A DNA stretch of 64,000 nt from Brachypodium distachyon (Eukaryota > Streptophyta > Magnoliopsida > Poales > Poaceae), in contig NC_016132.3 of the NCBI RefSeq assembly GCF_000005505.3, positions 1,736,001 to 1,800,000 on the forward strand, in the 5' to 3' direction. Each line of letters starts with the position of its first letter. Positions within the stretch are counted from its first letter, which is position 1. The notes under the pieces are model-generated. The model did no database searches. It was given only the letters and a program-made list of their open reading frames with translations, and was not told the origin of the DNA. Made by a program: the position numbers and the translations under genes. Below, in pieces: positions 43,424-54,639 of this stretch.

Positions 43424-45238
43424 TTGACAGAAGGATAAAAAACAAATTTGTAAGCGTCATTTTTTTAAGCACAATGTATGGGCGAGAGGGAAGAACAGTG
43501 CTTGTAACCTATTTTCAAAGTTAATGCCAAGGTATAAAAATGTAGCAAGGTGAAAATAATCTAGTACAAGGTAAGATTTGCATGAAGTGTAGAAACTATG
43601 CAAACCAAATATTACTGTTGATGGGCTTATATGGACAAAGCGAAGACAATGGGTGCTGAAGAGAAGCCACAGGAACTGCGAATTCTGGAGGTCAGCTCCT
43701 GTTGACAGGAGACTACAATCTCTGAGGTCTCCCCATGGAGTGCATGGCTCTCTTTTTGATAGGTACACAACTGTACGTACAATTTCCCTGGATAGGATTC
43801 TTTGGTTTCTTTATCGTAAACCAAGTAGCGTCCACAGCCCTCAAATGAAAGCAACTCACAGAAGTGTTTCTTGCCTAGGGACGTGATAATGCTTTTCTTT
43901 GCAGAAACGTCTTCACCATGCTTATTTCTTATTGAGAACACAGTGATGGATAACTTAAGAGCACCACCCTTGTCAGCAACGCTAGAGATGTTTTCCGGGC
44001 TGCTAACTGAGACATGGATGTCGTACGCATTGATAGGCCCATTCTCCCGAGATGAGGCAAGGAAGATGCTGCTGCCATGCCCCAGCTGAGTGGCATGCCC
44101 AACAAAAGGCAGGTACTCATCATCAATCTTGTGCCACTTTCCTGTGTTGGTGTCAAATGCATAGACACAGTTGGTTGGCTGATTGAGCGATATCAATATG
44201 TAGGGCTCGACCACCACAGAGGAACTGACGGTTATGAAGGGTGGACGTCTGTAGGCCTTTGGAGTGAGCTTACAAGGAAAGCAGAGTGGATAAGGTAGTG
44301 CCTCCCAGGAGCACGCATCCAGGGTGAGCCCCTCCTCTGTTTCTGTGATAGTAGCTTTGGAGAGATCAAGGACCTCGAACCAGGGCACGAAATCGGGCTC
44401 TTCAACGAAATCGGGAAGCCTAGAGAGGGCATAAATTTTGTAACCGACAGCGGCCACAACTGGGCACCACTTGTTGGCGATCAGTTTTGGCCCGCGGATC
44501 ACTTTGTTATCCTTGGTGTCGAAGATGATGGTGCCGCCGGGATTACTACCGCCGATACCGATGATCCAGCCAGCTGACTCCATGGATATAAAGGTCTTGC
44601 CGCCGATATCGGTTTCCAGGGTAGCTATTCGACGCAGTTTTACCCGGCCTGGAGGCTCTCGCGAGCCCTCAGAGTCCTCGGAGTCGGAGTTGGAGAGGGC
44701 GAGGTCCACCTTGTACAGAGGGGAGCTAATTTGACAAGCAGACCAGTCCCGATGGCATACCGCAAAGTATACCGAGCGACTTGAGATCTCGCTGCCGCTA
44801 ACCCCGATCTGAGCGAGGTCTCCCAGATGCGGATCGCTGACGACGAGAGGGGTGGAGACGGTTCCTCCTCCATCAAGCTTCTCATACTTGTTCCTCCCGC
44901 GCTTCATTGCTATGCTACGGTCGCCGAGGCCGGAGGAGGAGGCTAGGGTTTTGATGGATGAGATTTGGGGGTGCGCAAGCGGCGGCGGGTTACGGTCGCC
45001 GAGGCCGGAGGAGGAAGCTAGGGTTTGGATGCGATTTGGGGATACGCGATCCGCGGCGGCTATATGAGACCTTGTACGCAGGCCGCGCTGCGGGCCGAAT
45101 CGCCAAGGCCACTACGACTTTTAGGGCCCGTTCTGGTCCACCGCCCCGATGCCAGGTGAACCGCTCAGAATTTTGGCACCAAGGCCCAGTAACCCCTTTT
45201 TCTGAAAAAGGCCCAATAACTCCTATAGTTCGCGACGG
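43424..45238 (-). repeat. inverted duplication, right arm
   Basis: Reverse-complement partner of 33748-35672; promoter and leader are virtually unchanged. It lacks the 107-bp MITE of the left arm. Confidence 0.9.
43627..44907 (-). CDS. kelch-like beta-propeller protein, copy 2
   Basis: Intact, intronless frame of 426 codons, roughly 90% identical to copy 1 and with the same start MKRGRNKYEKLDGG. Blade-like segments: GWIIGIGGSNPGGTIIFDTK, VVAAVGYKIYALSRLPDF, PWFEVLDLSKA, CVYAFDTNTGKWHKIDDEYL and YLVYDKETKESYPGKLYVQL. Differences are spread through the protein with few indels (DWSACQISSPLYKVD and SNSDSEDSEGSREP here; a single PDFVEEPDF unit instead of the expanded one). The open frame in both copies suggests selection on the protein, or a recent duplication. 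Same leader with two telo-boxes, mirrored on the minus strand. It is transcribed towards copy 1, and sense transcripts of each are antisense to the other arm only in inverted-repeat pairing. Confidence 0.75.
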   Translation of the reverse strand: MKRGRNKYEKLDGGGTVSTPLVVSDPHLGDLAQIGVSGSEISSRSVYFAVCHRDWSACQISSPLYKVDLALSNSDSEDSEGSREPPGRVKLRRIATLETDIGGKTFISMESAGWIIGIGGSNPGGTIIFDTKDNKVIRGPKLIANKWCPVVAAVGYKIYALSRLPDFVEEPDFVPWFEVLDLSKATITETEEGLTLDACSWEALPYPLCFPCKLTPKAYRRPPFITVSSSVVVEPYILISLNQPTNCVYAFDTNTGKWHKIDDEYLPFVGHATQLGHGSSIFLASSRENGPINAYDIHVSVSSPENISSVADKGGALKLSITVFSIRNKHGEDVSAKKSIITSLGKKHFCELLSFEGCGRYLVYDKETKESYPGKLYVQLCTYQKESHALHGETSEIVVSCQQELTSRIRSSCGFSSAPIVFALSI

Positions 45239-46395
45239 TTGGAGGCCGTTTTCGAAAGGCCCCTAACAAGCATTTTACAGGAGCAGCCGTTTTACAGTCA
45301 AAGACAGAGCAGTCTTGGAGAAGCCAAAAAACTTTCTTATATCCAAAACGGCTCCGGAGCGGTTTTGAGAAGCCCTGCCAAAGGGGCCTATCATGCGCGA
45401 GGTTGCACCACAGGTGGCCATTCGGCCACGCCATTTCAAAAAGCCCGAAAGCACACCGGCCTTGGCCCGTTTGTGCCGGCCCAGCACAAGATTAATCGGG
45501 CTGGTCCAAGGCCCAGCCTGTGCCGAGCCTGAGCCTCATCCTCAAGCACTCAGGCTGGCCCGGCACGGTCCGTTTAATTATTTTAGATATGACCCATCAA
45601 ATCTAAAAAATTTGGCCCAACCCAACTTAATTTTACATTTGTCCCATCATATCAACTACGTATGGAGCATTAGCTCCTCAGTTTTGGCCCATATTCATGT
45701 TTTATTTTTTATTTTTTTGTACATTTGGCTGAGGGGGCTTGCTGGGCCTTGCTGGCCCCACCGGGCCTTAACAAACCTGGGGTTGGCCCGGCTGGACTCA
45801 GTCCCGTGCCTGGGCCTGGAAGAGGAGATTTCGGGCTGGCCCGGCCCGGCACCTTTAAAGTCGGGCTTCATCGGGCTGCGCCCAGGCCAGGCCCGTTTAA
45901 CCTTAGACGGACCGCTGCCGGGCCGGGTCAGCCAGATGGCAACCTAAAGGTTGCACTGGCGCAATCACGCGACTCCCGCGGCCTCCTGCAAGAGAGGATG
46001 GGCTTTTGCAGCCTACGATTACTTTTTTTAATTTTCTCTTTCTATATCTATCTATCGATATATATATACCTATCTATAACAGACGTTAAGGTTCCACCTT
46101 TTTTTCTCCACAATTTTTCCTCAAGCTCCTCCCACCCCTGGCATCGCCCAGCAGGCCCACGACGTCCATTTCCAGCCCCTCCCTTCGTCAAACCCGATCC
46201 CACGCACGCGCGCCCCTTTTCCTCCGTTCGGTTGCACCACCATCCTCAGCTTCCATGGACGCGCTCGTCGCGTGATGTCTCGCCTTCAAATCCAGGGACG
46301 CGCTCGATGACTTCCTCCGCCACGCCGGCTGCCTGCCACGTCCTACCTCGAAAGAAAACCCTCCCGCACCGCATCCGCCTTCCTTGCCTGCTTGA
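45239..46395. other. GGCCC-rich noncoding region
   Basis: 45460-45960 is packed with GGCCC/GGGCC/GCCCGG words; 46020-46080 is AT-rich with TATATATATA. This may be the terminal region of a transposon or the 5' region of the following LINE. No convincing coding sequence. Confidence 0.4.
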
Positions 46396-46398
46396 AAG

Positions 46399-47745
46399 GT
46401 GTTTGCCCAAGTTGGTGCCTGCTTTGGTCTCCTCCTGGATGTAGATTGGTCTAGCTTATTCAAGAGTTTTTATCAGAAAGTTAGGATCAAGGTTGCTTGT
46501 CAGGATCCTAGGAAAATCCCTTCCGAAAGGTTGATTGAAATGAAAAGGAAATTGTTTCTCCTTAGGTTCGCTGTTGAAGGATTTACTCAGGATGGGAGTG
46601 AGGAGGAGGATTATGATGGTGCTGAACTTGATATGGATGGCCTGGGGGATGACTTTATGAATGTTGCTGAGAAAAACAAATCCTCTGCCCCATCTACAAA
46701 CACCCCTGCTGCTCCTAATGGAAGTTCTTCTACTGGCAAAGTTCCCATGAATGAATGTCAGCATTCCCTGTTCTCTGCAGCAGTACATTTGTACATGTCT
46801 AAATTGACTGTGGGCTCTGCTACACATCATCGGGATGCACATCTGGATACAATGGGTGATGTGGTTCACCATGCTATGGACCAGACGCTGGATGATATGT
46901 ATAATCTTTCTACTCCACAAGCTCAAGATATTCTGCTGACATCTGTGAATGATGTGGTTCACAATGCTATGAATGTTCCCAATACTTCTCCACAAGGTTT
47001 TCTGTCCCCAACACCTTCTGGTATGCTTGGAGCAACTGCTGTGGAGCAATCCAACCGGTATTGCTCAACTTTGCTGCAAGAACTGGAGGCAAATGACTCT
47101 GACTCTGATGGGGCTGATCCTGGGGATGTGCAGGAATGCTTGCCTCCTCATATAATATCTGGAATTCAGATTGATGATGTGAAGAGATGTTTGCTCCCAC
47201 TTCTTGAAGCCAGTCCTGAACAATTGGAGCATAAGATGGTCCCTGAACCTCTATACAACATGGTCTCAAGAAGAGGAAATGGGGGCCTGTCCTTGCAACA
47301 AGACAGAGCTCAAGAATCAGTAACCAGATGCATGTGTTGGACAGGGCTCAGATCTTACTACAGAAGAAAAACTTGGAGATTCCACCTACCTTTAAAGGTA
47401 ATTCTTTTGTTGTCCTTAATCATGACTATCTTGGCTCTATAGCTTATAAAGTTGGTCTTAATATTGGGGCTGACCCTATAGATCATGCTAATACTATTGA
47501 GATGCTTGTGCAGAATGAGATGCAATCCTACTTACAATTTCCTAATGCTAACCCTAAAATAGCTTTATCTGATTCTTTGGATATTGATCTACTTTCTACA
47601 ACTACAACACATGATTCTACCTCTCCCATTATTAATTACCATGTTCTAAGTGGAAATGAATCCTCTAACATTTGTAATTTGGGGCCTTGCGGATGCTCTT
47701 CCTCCTCTAAAAATGCTATCCTAAGAAATGGCTCTCTCCTCTCTC
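46399..47745 (+). pseudogene. LINE ORF1-like fragment (LINE A)
   Basis: Frame with VGACFGLLLDVDWSSLFKSF, KVACQDPRKIPSERLIEMKR and LFLLRFAVEGF, then acidic (SEEEDYDGAELDMDGLGDD) and Ser/Thr-rich linkers. This is the DUF4283-type nucleic-acid-binding region and linker of a plant LINE ORF1. A frameshift near 47325 moves the C-terminal block (DRAQILLQKKNLEIPPTF, KGNSFVVLNHDYLGSIAYKV) into another frame. N- and C-terminal ends are missing, with no ORF2 of its own. It abuts the start of LINE B. Confidence 0.6.
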
Positions 47746-47755
47746 CTAGGCGACC

Positions 47756-50700
47756 ATGGCGATTCTGAGATTTTCCTCGGCTGATCCTTGGATGCAGAAG
47801 AATGGAGTCCCTAATTCTTCAGGATTTCTCCTATGGAGACCGCGTGGAGGCTCAGGTGTGTCGTCGTTTTCGTTCCTCGGTAGGTTTTGGAGGATCACCA
47901 TCTTCTCGGGAGTTCTTCCTTGTTGTGGCTTTCAAGAGATTTGCTTTCTCTTTGGATGTGGATTCGGTTTCTTTGGCTCTTCAATCTTGTTTGGGAGGAA
48001 AGGCAGTGGATTACGGTGTCACGATTCTCAGTGATCATAGATTCAGATTTTCAGTGGCTGGTAATTGGGTTGGGCATTTCGTTCATGCTCTTGGTTCATA
48101 TTCCTGCCTAGAGTTCTACTACACTTTCTCCTTGCTTAGAGGCACAGCTGCAAATTCGAGATTGGTTTTTGAGAGAATTGAATTCAACAATGATCACCAG
48201 GACATCCCGATCAAATCTGTTTTTGATGGGCTTTCTGTGCTTGACAAGGCTTCTTCGGATCATGTTACATTGGACAATTCTTTCATGTCCAAGGGTTTTT
48301 TGACTGGAGATTGGTCCTCTCCCAAAACTAGAAATTGTGGCACCCCCTTTTATTTGCGAAAGGTGGATCCGCGTTTGAATGATGGCCTAAACCCATCGCA
48401 ATTCGTACAAAGCTTGAGTTTCTTCGTGACAATTCAAAACTGGCGCATTCTCCTGATCATATTCATTCTCATCTGAATAATAATGATCACTCTAATATTT
48501 GTGCTAATTCATTCATGATTGGTGAGATTGCTTGTCCACTCCGACGATCACCGAAAATTTGGTCGGTTTCTTTTGGTCAAACTACCGTTCAACAGAATAC
48601 TCCTTTTTTGAGGGATCTGTAGATTGACTTGATTCAAGCCCGTTATTCGCCTTGGGAAATTCAAAAAGCTATGATTGCGGATAACTTTTGTGGAAAATGT
48701 CTTTGTCCGGGTCATTTAAGTCCAGTTTGCTTAAAGCCTAGGTGTTGTTTGGGCTGCTTTTCACCGAGACATTCTTGGGCCAAGTGCCCAGATAGAGCGC
48801 GGATTGGATTACCAAATTTTGTTCGTTCCAACAGTAAAGATCTCTCCGCTGTGGATGGCCGTTCCGTGCAGCTCAACTGGATTCCTAAAAATAAGTCGTT
48901 AACTTGTGTTCGGTGTATGAAAGTGGGGCATTCCTTTGTCTCCTATTCCCTTGTCCCCAGATGTTAGCGATGTGGTTCCTTGGGGCATTCTGTGGTTGGC
49001 TATCGACGGGTTTTGCCTAGTAAATGGGTTTGGAGGGTTCAGCAGGACTCTTCATCTTCCTCGGGCTACCCAAAACCCCAACCCTCCTCTGCTTTGGCGA
49101 CTTCTGGTGCCGAGCGAATCGATGCAAATTTTCTGGTGAACCCAACAGCGTTCGTGCTGCCGGGCTGGGCTGTTGAACATGGATCACAGACAAGAAGGGT
49201 TCGCGGTGATCTCATGTTGTCCGGAGAGCCGCCTCTCTGACACGAAGTGTTTGCCATCGCGGAAACAAATCTTGAGGTACCCTTTCATCTGAAAATAGAG
49301 GCTAGAGCTGCTCTTCGCATTGCGATGAATGATGTTGTTCATGAGGTTACTTATTCCGAAGACTCTGCCTTAGGGCAAGGCCTTTTTGCTTTTAGATCGG
49401 AGTTGATTCGAGATACTGTCATTGGTCCTACTTTTCCGATAGATGAGATTTATAATGCAACGTTTGTTAAGCATGATGAGGGCCTTAATTGGAGAATCCC
49501 TGCTCAAGGTAGATTGAAGTGGATTATGCTGTTGAGTTTTCCTATGGACTACCTTAATGAGTACTGGGTGGAGCGTGCTGTCTCTCTTTTTGGCAAGCTT
49601 GTTAAGTGGCATGCTCCTAGAAGGCACTACTCTAGAACTCTAGTGAAAGTCTGGGTGACTAATGATGATTTGATACCTAGGAGCATTGTTATGAGAGAAG
49701 TTTCTGGACAGAAACACTCCTGGACTGTGCCTGTGTTTGTCCTTCGCAATGCTGATTGGAATCCACGTTTGCATGATGTGCCAATGAATGATGGTGAAGA
49801 TCCTCCTCCTCCAAATGGTAACTCTCATCCTCTCTTTGGTCCATATTAGACCGTTGAACAGAGATTTCAAGCTAGGTTTCAACAGCACTTGATGCAAAAT
49901 GGCATTTTTTTATGGGTGGTCATGGTCATGGTCATGGTCATGGGCATGTTCAGATGCAGGGGCAGGTTCAGATGCAGGGGCATGAATTGGTTATTCATGC
50001 ACAGGTGGATCAGCCCCATCATTTTATGTTGCCTGAGCAGGGGCAGGCAAATTATCAGGCTTTTTTGCGTGATGAAGGGCTCAGAGTTTCTAATGGTATT
50101 GTGCCTGCTAATAACTTGGTTGATAGCCCAATGACAGCCTGGAATGATATGATGTCTGATGTTTCTTCTGGTTCTAGTGAGTTTGTGCTTGCTGAAGGAT
50201 CAAAGGACCCTTGAAGTGCAAAATGTGCTCTGTAATTTTGTTCTTATCCCTGATTGCACAAGCTCTGTTCCTGCTAAAGTGGATGGTGGTGGTCACTTTT
50301 CTCTTTTGAGTTCAGTGCTGCATTCCCTCTTAAAGCCAAATCTGTTCTGTGACGCTAAGCAACTGAGGAAGTACTCAGGTCCACCCATCCCCTTTGTGAT
50401 AACTTCCTTCAAGAGACCTGCTACTCATGATTGGATTATTCCATCTAGAAGAGTTGTCAGAAAGCTGTGCTTTGAAGATGTTGCTTCTGTTGCTCTGGCT
50501 CATACCAGGGAAGTCTTTCAGCCAACTACTCCTATTAAGAGGGGAAGGAAGCCCAGAACTGTTACTCCTATTGTGTCCTCTGGCCTTCGTAGAAGCCCAA
50601 GGGCCAATATCTACAAAGGCTTCAAAGTGGCCCAGCCTTCTGACTGCAAGAAGCACACCTCCAAGGTCAAGGTAAGTAATTGTTGATATGTCATAGGCCT

Positions 50701-50815
50701 CCTCAACGTTCCTGCTCTCATTTCAGTTGAAGATCTACAGATGATTGGGAAGAACTTTTGTGCCATTCTTGATGGGGAGATCACCTCTGAGAAGCTGCTG
50801 GCAGAGACCTCATAG
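47756..50815 (+). pseudogene. LINE B ORF1 (nucleic-acid-binding protein), several frameshifts
   Basis: Starts ATGGCG in good context: MAILRFSSADPWMQKNGVPN. A DUF4283-like region (VVAFKRFAFSLDVDSVSLAL, VTILSDHRFRFSVAGNWVGH) follows in a shifted frame. Next comes a double CCHC zinc knuckle (CGKCLCPGHLSPVC, CLGCFSPRHSWAKC) at 48695-48790. Then come a second domain (49247-49849; SALGQGLFAFRS, VKHDEGLNWRIPAQGRLKW), a His/Gly/Gln-rich stretch near 49910-49990 and the basic end (SSGLRRSPRANIYKGFK). A C-terminal tail EDLQMIGKNFCAIL lies near 50730-50810. At least five frame changes separate the blocks. ORF1 coats LINE RNA. Inactive. Confidence 0.65.
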
Positions 50816-51010
50816 GAATAATGGGATCTGTGCACCTTATCTTTTGGATTTAATAATTGTTATCATCTAGTATTTGTCTGCTACTATGTCTTTATCTGGT
50901 GCTAGTTGTTTGGCACTTTTTAGTTTCGTGATGTTATGCTTGGCACTGTTATATCTGGCACTTTATGTTTGCTTGGTACTGGTTCATGTTGAAAACTTGT
51001 TATTTGCTTT

Positions 51011-53611
51011 ATGACAAGTCAAGTTAGTAATTCGAATATTTTTTGCTGGAATGTGCGTGGGATAAATTCGGATGAAAAACATGCGCCTCTTAGGATGCAC
51101 ATTAATGACTCTGCGGCTGCGGTTGTTTGTCTTCAGGAGACGAAAAGAGAGCATTTTGACCATTCCTATATTCGTAAATTTTGCCCAAGACGTTTTCATC
51201 AGTTTTCCTTTGTCCCCTTTGAAGGAAATTCTGGGGGTCTCATAACTATTTGGAATAGTGCTTGTTTTTCTGGTATTGTGATTTACAGTACACACTGGGT
51301 TATTGTCACGCGATTCATGTGTACACATTCTGCCTCCTCATGGGTGTTGTGCAATATATATGGCCCTTGTTCTGGTGAAAGAAGACAATTCTCTGATTGG
51401 CTTTATGAGCTTGATATTCCAGTGAATGAGAACTGGGTTTAATGGGGGACTTTAATTTTATCAGGTCCCCGGAAAATAGAAACAGACCTGGTGGAAATGT
51501 TGAGGATATGTTCCTTTTTAATGATATTATCCATGTGCTTGCTTTGGTGGAAATACCTATTAAGGGCATGACGTTTACATGGAGTAATATGCAAGAGATT
51601 CCTCTACTTGAACAATTAGATTGGGTTTTAACTTCATCTCATTGGTCTAATGACTTTCCCAATACCTCTGCCAAAGCCCTTGCTAGGCCTGTCTCAGATC
51701 ATGTACCTTTTATGATAACAGTTCAGACGAAGATTCCTAGAACAAAACTTTTTAGATTTGAATTTTTTTGGATCCATCATACTGGTTTTAAAGAGGCTGT
51801 TGCAGCTGCTTGGAATCTTCCGGTTCATGCAATAAAATCTGATGCCATTTTGAATGGTAAATTAAAGAATGTAAGAAGAGCTTTGAAGAGATGGAGTAGG
51901 GCTCTTTCTAAACTCACTCTTTTAATCGGCTATTGCAACAAGGTTTTGGCTTGTTTGGATGCAATTGAAGAAAGGAGATTGCTTTCTACTCCAGAAAGAA
52001 ACTTTAGAAATATTCTGAAGAAACACCTAACTAATCTCCATGCCTCACAGAACCAATATTGGAGGAAAAGGTGCACTATAAGATGGACTAAATTTGGGGA
52101 TGAGAATACAAATTTTTTCCATAGAATGGCGACAGAACGTCATAGAAGAAATAATATTGCTTCTCTTCAGCTTTCTGATGGGCAGTGTGTGGAACAACAT
52201 GATGAAAAGGCTGAGGCTTTATTCAATGCTTATAAACAGCGTCTAGGTGAATCAGCTAATCACACAATGCTATTTGATCTGGCAGCTTTAATTAAAAGAG
52301 TTGATGGGCTGGAGATTCCATCTTCCCCTTTTACTAAACAAGAAATTGATGATGCTCTGAAAAAATTTCCAATTGACAAAGCACCCGGACCTGATAGTTT
52401 TAATGGTTGTTTTCTTAAATTCTGCTGGGACATTATTCCTGATGATTTCTATAGGGTTTTCAGGGATTTTCAAGATGGAAAAATTGACCTTCTCAGCTTA
52501 AATAACTCCCTGATTACCCTCATTCCTAAGAAGCTCAATCCTATCACTCCTAATGACTATAGGACCATTTCCCTTCTCAACTTTTGTTTGAAATTGTTGA
52601 CTAAACTTTTGGCAGACAGGCTTCAGAAATGGATATTGCAAATTGTTCACACTAATTGGTATGGCTTTATTAAAGGTAGATCTATTCAAGATTGCTTAGC
52701 GTGGGCCTTTGAATATTTACATCAATGCCGGACTTCAGGAAGATCTATCTTGGTCCTTAAACCAGATTTTGAGAAAGCCTTTGACATGATTGAGCATGGT
52801 GTCATTTTAAAGATGCTTCATTGTATGGGGTTTAATGATAAATGGATTATGTGGATAAAGACAATCGTCTCTTCGAGATAGTCTTATGTGCTTCTGAATG
52901 GTGTTCCTAGAAAGATTTTCAAATGTCTTAGAGGTGTCAGGCAAGGTGATCCTTTACCACCTCTTCTTTTTGTACTTGCTGCTGATTTACTACAAGCCAT
53001 AATAAACAAGGAACATGAACTTGGACACCTGAGCTTGCCAATCCCAAGAGATGGTCCTTTCCCTATTATCCAATACGCTGATGATACTATTCTAATTTTG
53101 CCTGCGAAGGAATGTCAATTGCTGCATTGAAAGGAGGTGCTTCAGAACTATGCCCCTTCAACTGGGCTCAAAATTAACTTTCATAAATCTAATCTGATCC
53201 CTATTAATGTGAAAGCTGACAGAGCAAAGATTTTGGCTGATATTTTTGGCTGTGCTATTGGTTCTATGCCTTTTACTTATCTTGGCTTGCCTCTGGGGAC
53301 CACACAACCATCTGTTACTGATTTTCTCCCTTTGGTTGATAGAATTGAGAGAAGAATGTCTACTATCACTGCTTGGGTCTCTTATGGTGGTAAACTTACC
53401 ATTATTAATTCAGTCCTCTCCTCTTTGGCTGCCTACACTATGTGCTCCTTTCAGCTACCTGCTAAGATAGTGGATCAAATTGACAAAATTAGAAGAAGGT
53501 GTCTCTGGAGCAAAGAAAAAAAGTGCAAATGGTGACTCTTGTAATGCTTTAGCGGCCTGGGATAAAGTATGCCGCCCTAAAAAGAATGGTGGTCTTGGAG
53601 TGATCAATCTT
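51011..53611 (+). pseudogene. LINE B ORF2: endonuclease and reverse transcriptase
   Basis: AP endonuclease domain: NIFCWNVRGINSDEKH, VVCLQETKREHF, SGGLITIWN, NIYGPCSGERR (51011-51440), then after a frameshift MGDFNFIRSPENRNRPGG and ARPVSDHVPFM. RT: KAPGPDSFNGCFLKFCWDI, SLITLIPKKLNP, FIKGRSIQDCLAW, LVLKPDFEKAFD (first catalytic Asp) and, after TAG at 52879-52881, LRGVRQGDPLPPLLFVLA and QYADDTILIL (YADD). Another stop (TGA, 53128-53130) precedes LGLPLGTTQPS and GGKLTIINSVLSSLAAYTMC. A frameshift near 53530 leads to DKVCRPKKNGGLGVINL, where a CACTA-type end cuts the frame at 53612. Domain order and size fit an L1-clade plant LINE; it is dead. Confidence 0.85.
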
Positions 53612-54639
53612 CACTACAACAAATGTGTTCATTTGTGATCTTTTTTTGATGACCATGAGAGAAATGGTCATAATTTATGACCATTTTGTCCCGAATGGTC
53701 GTAGAGTGTTTAGGAGGCCATTCGTGTCAAAAAGGTCATGATTTTATCACACCAAATGATCATAAAATTACAATATGGTGTAATATGTGAATTTTAATTG
53801 ACCGTGACCAATTTAAATAGTCATAACTTTGTAAACCATGATGCATTGCTATGACTGGACTGCCGGCTCAGCAACTCCATGCTTACGTGTCCATAGTTGT
53901 ATTAGATTTGACTGCCAATGACACGTGGGACCCACTGACAGTAAACTAATTGTGTCCATAGTGTATTAGATTTGACTGCCAATGACACGTGGGACCCACT
54001 GACACTAAACTAATTATTGACATGTTGACTGAGTCCGACTGACGTGTGGGACCAGCATCCCAGTGGGCCACAGTGTGACATGCGGGCCTCACTTACATTC
54101 CAGCCTTACTGACCAGTGGGACCGGCCACCATGTTGGGCCCGCCGACTGACATGTGGACCACACCGAACTTGTGGGGCCGGGACTCAAAAGTGGGACCAA
54201 CCTAAGCTTAATTATAAGAGAGTGAAAAACTTTTTTTTGTCCACTCTTTATCAAAAATGACAAAGCGAAGTGCAACTGGGCTGCACCTGGGCTGCTCTAG
54301 CTGTCCGCTAAAGGGTCTGCTCTCCAGCCCGTTAGAGGGCGACGGGCCAGGGCCATGTCTCAATACAAAGAGAAAAAAAAAGGATCGATGGGCTAGTGGG
54401 CTGGTGGGCTGCTGCTGGCAACTGGCACAGTTCCGCCGGGCTGCAGACCTACTAGAAGTAAGTTGGGCTGCCCTCCGGCCCATTCGAGGACACAGGAAGG
54501 AAAAGGCTGGGCTAGTGGCTGGTCAGGCTGCTGCTGGCCGCTCGCATAGTTAGGCCGAGCTCCAGCCCGAGGTAAGGCTTTCTTTTTACTTTTTTTTTCG
54601 TTTTTATTTTTGTTTTACTTGAGTTCATACGCTTTTAAA

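Noticed and set aside
45393..46444. Plus-strand frames of 184 and 239 codons
   Set aside because: Composed of GGCCC/GCCCGG repeats and an AT-rich tract; no conserved domain and no plausible start.
54257..54553. Open frame rich in GGGCTG words
   Set aside because: Low-complexity transposon DNA; no conserved protein.
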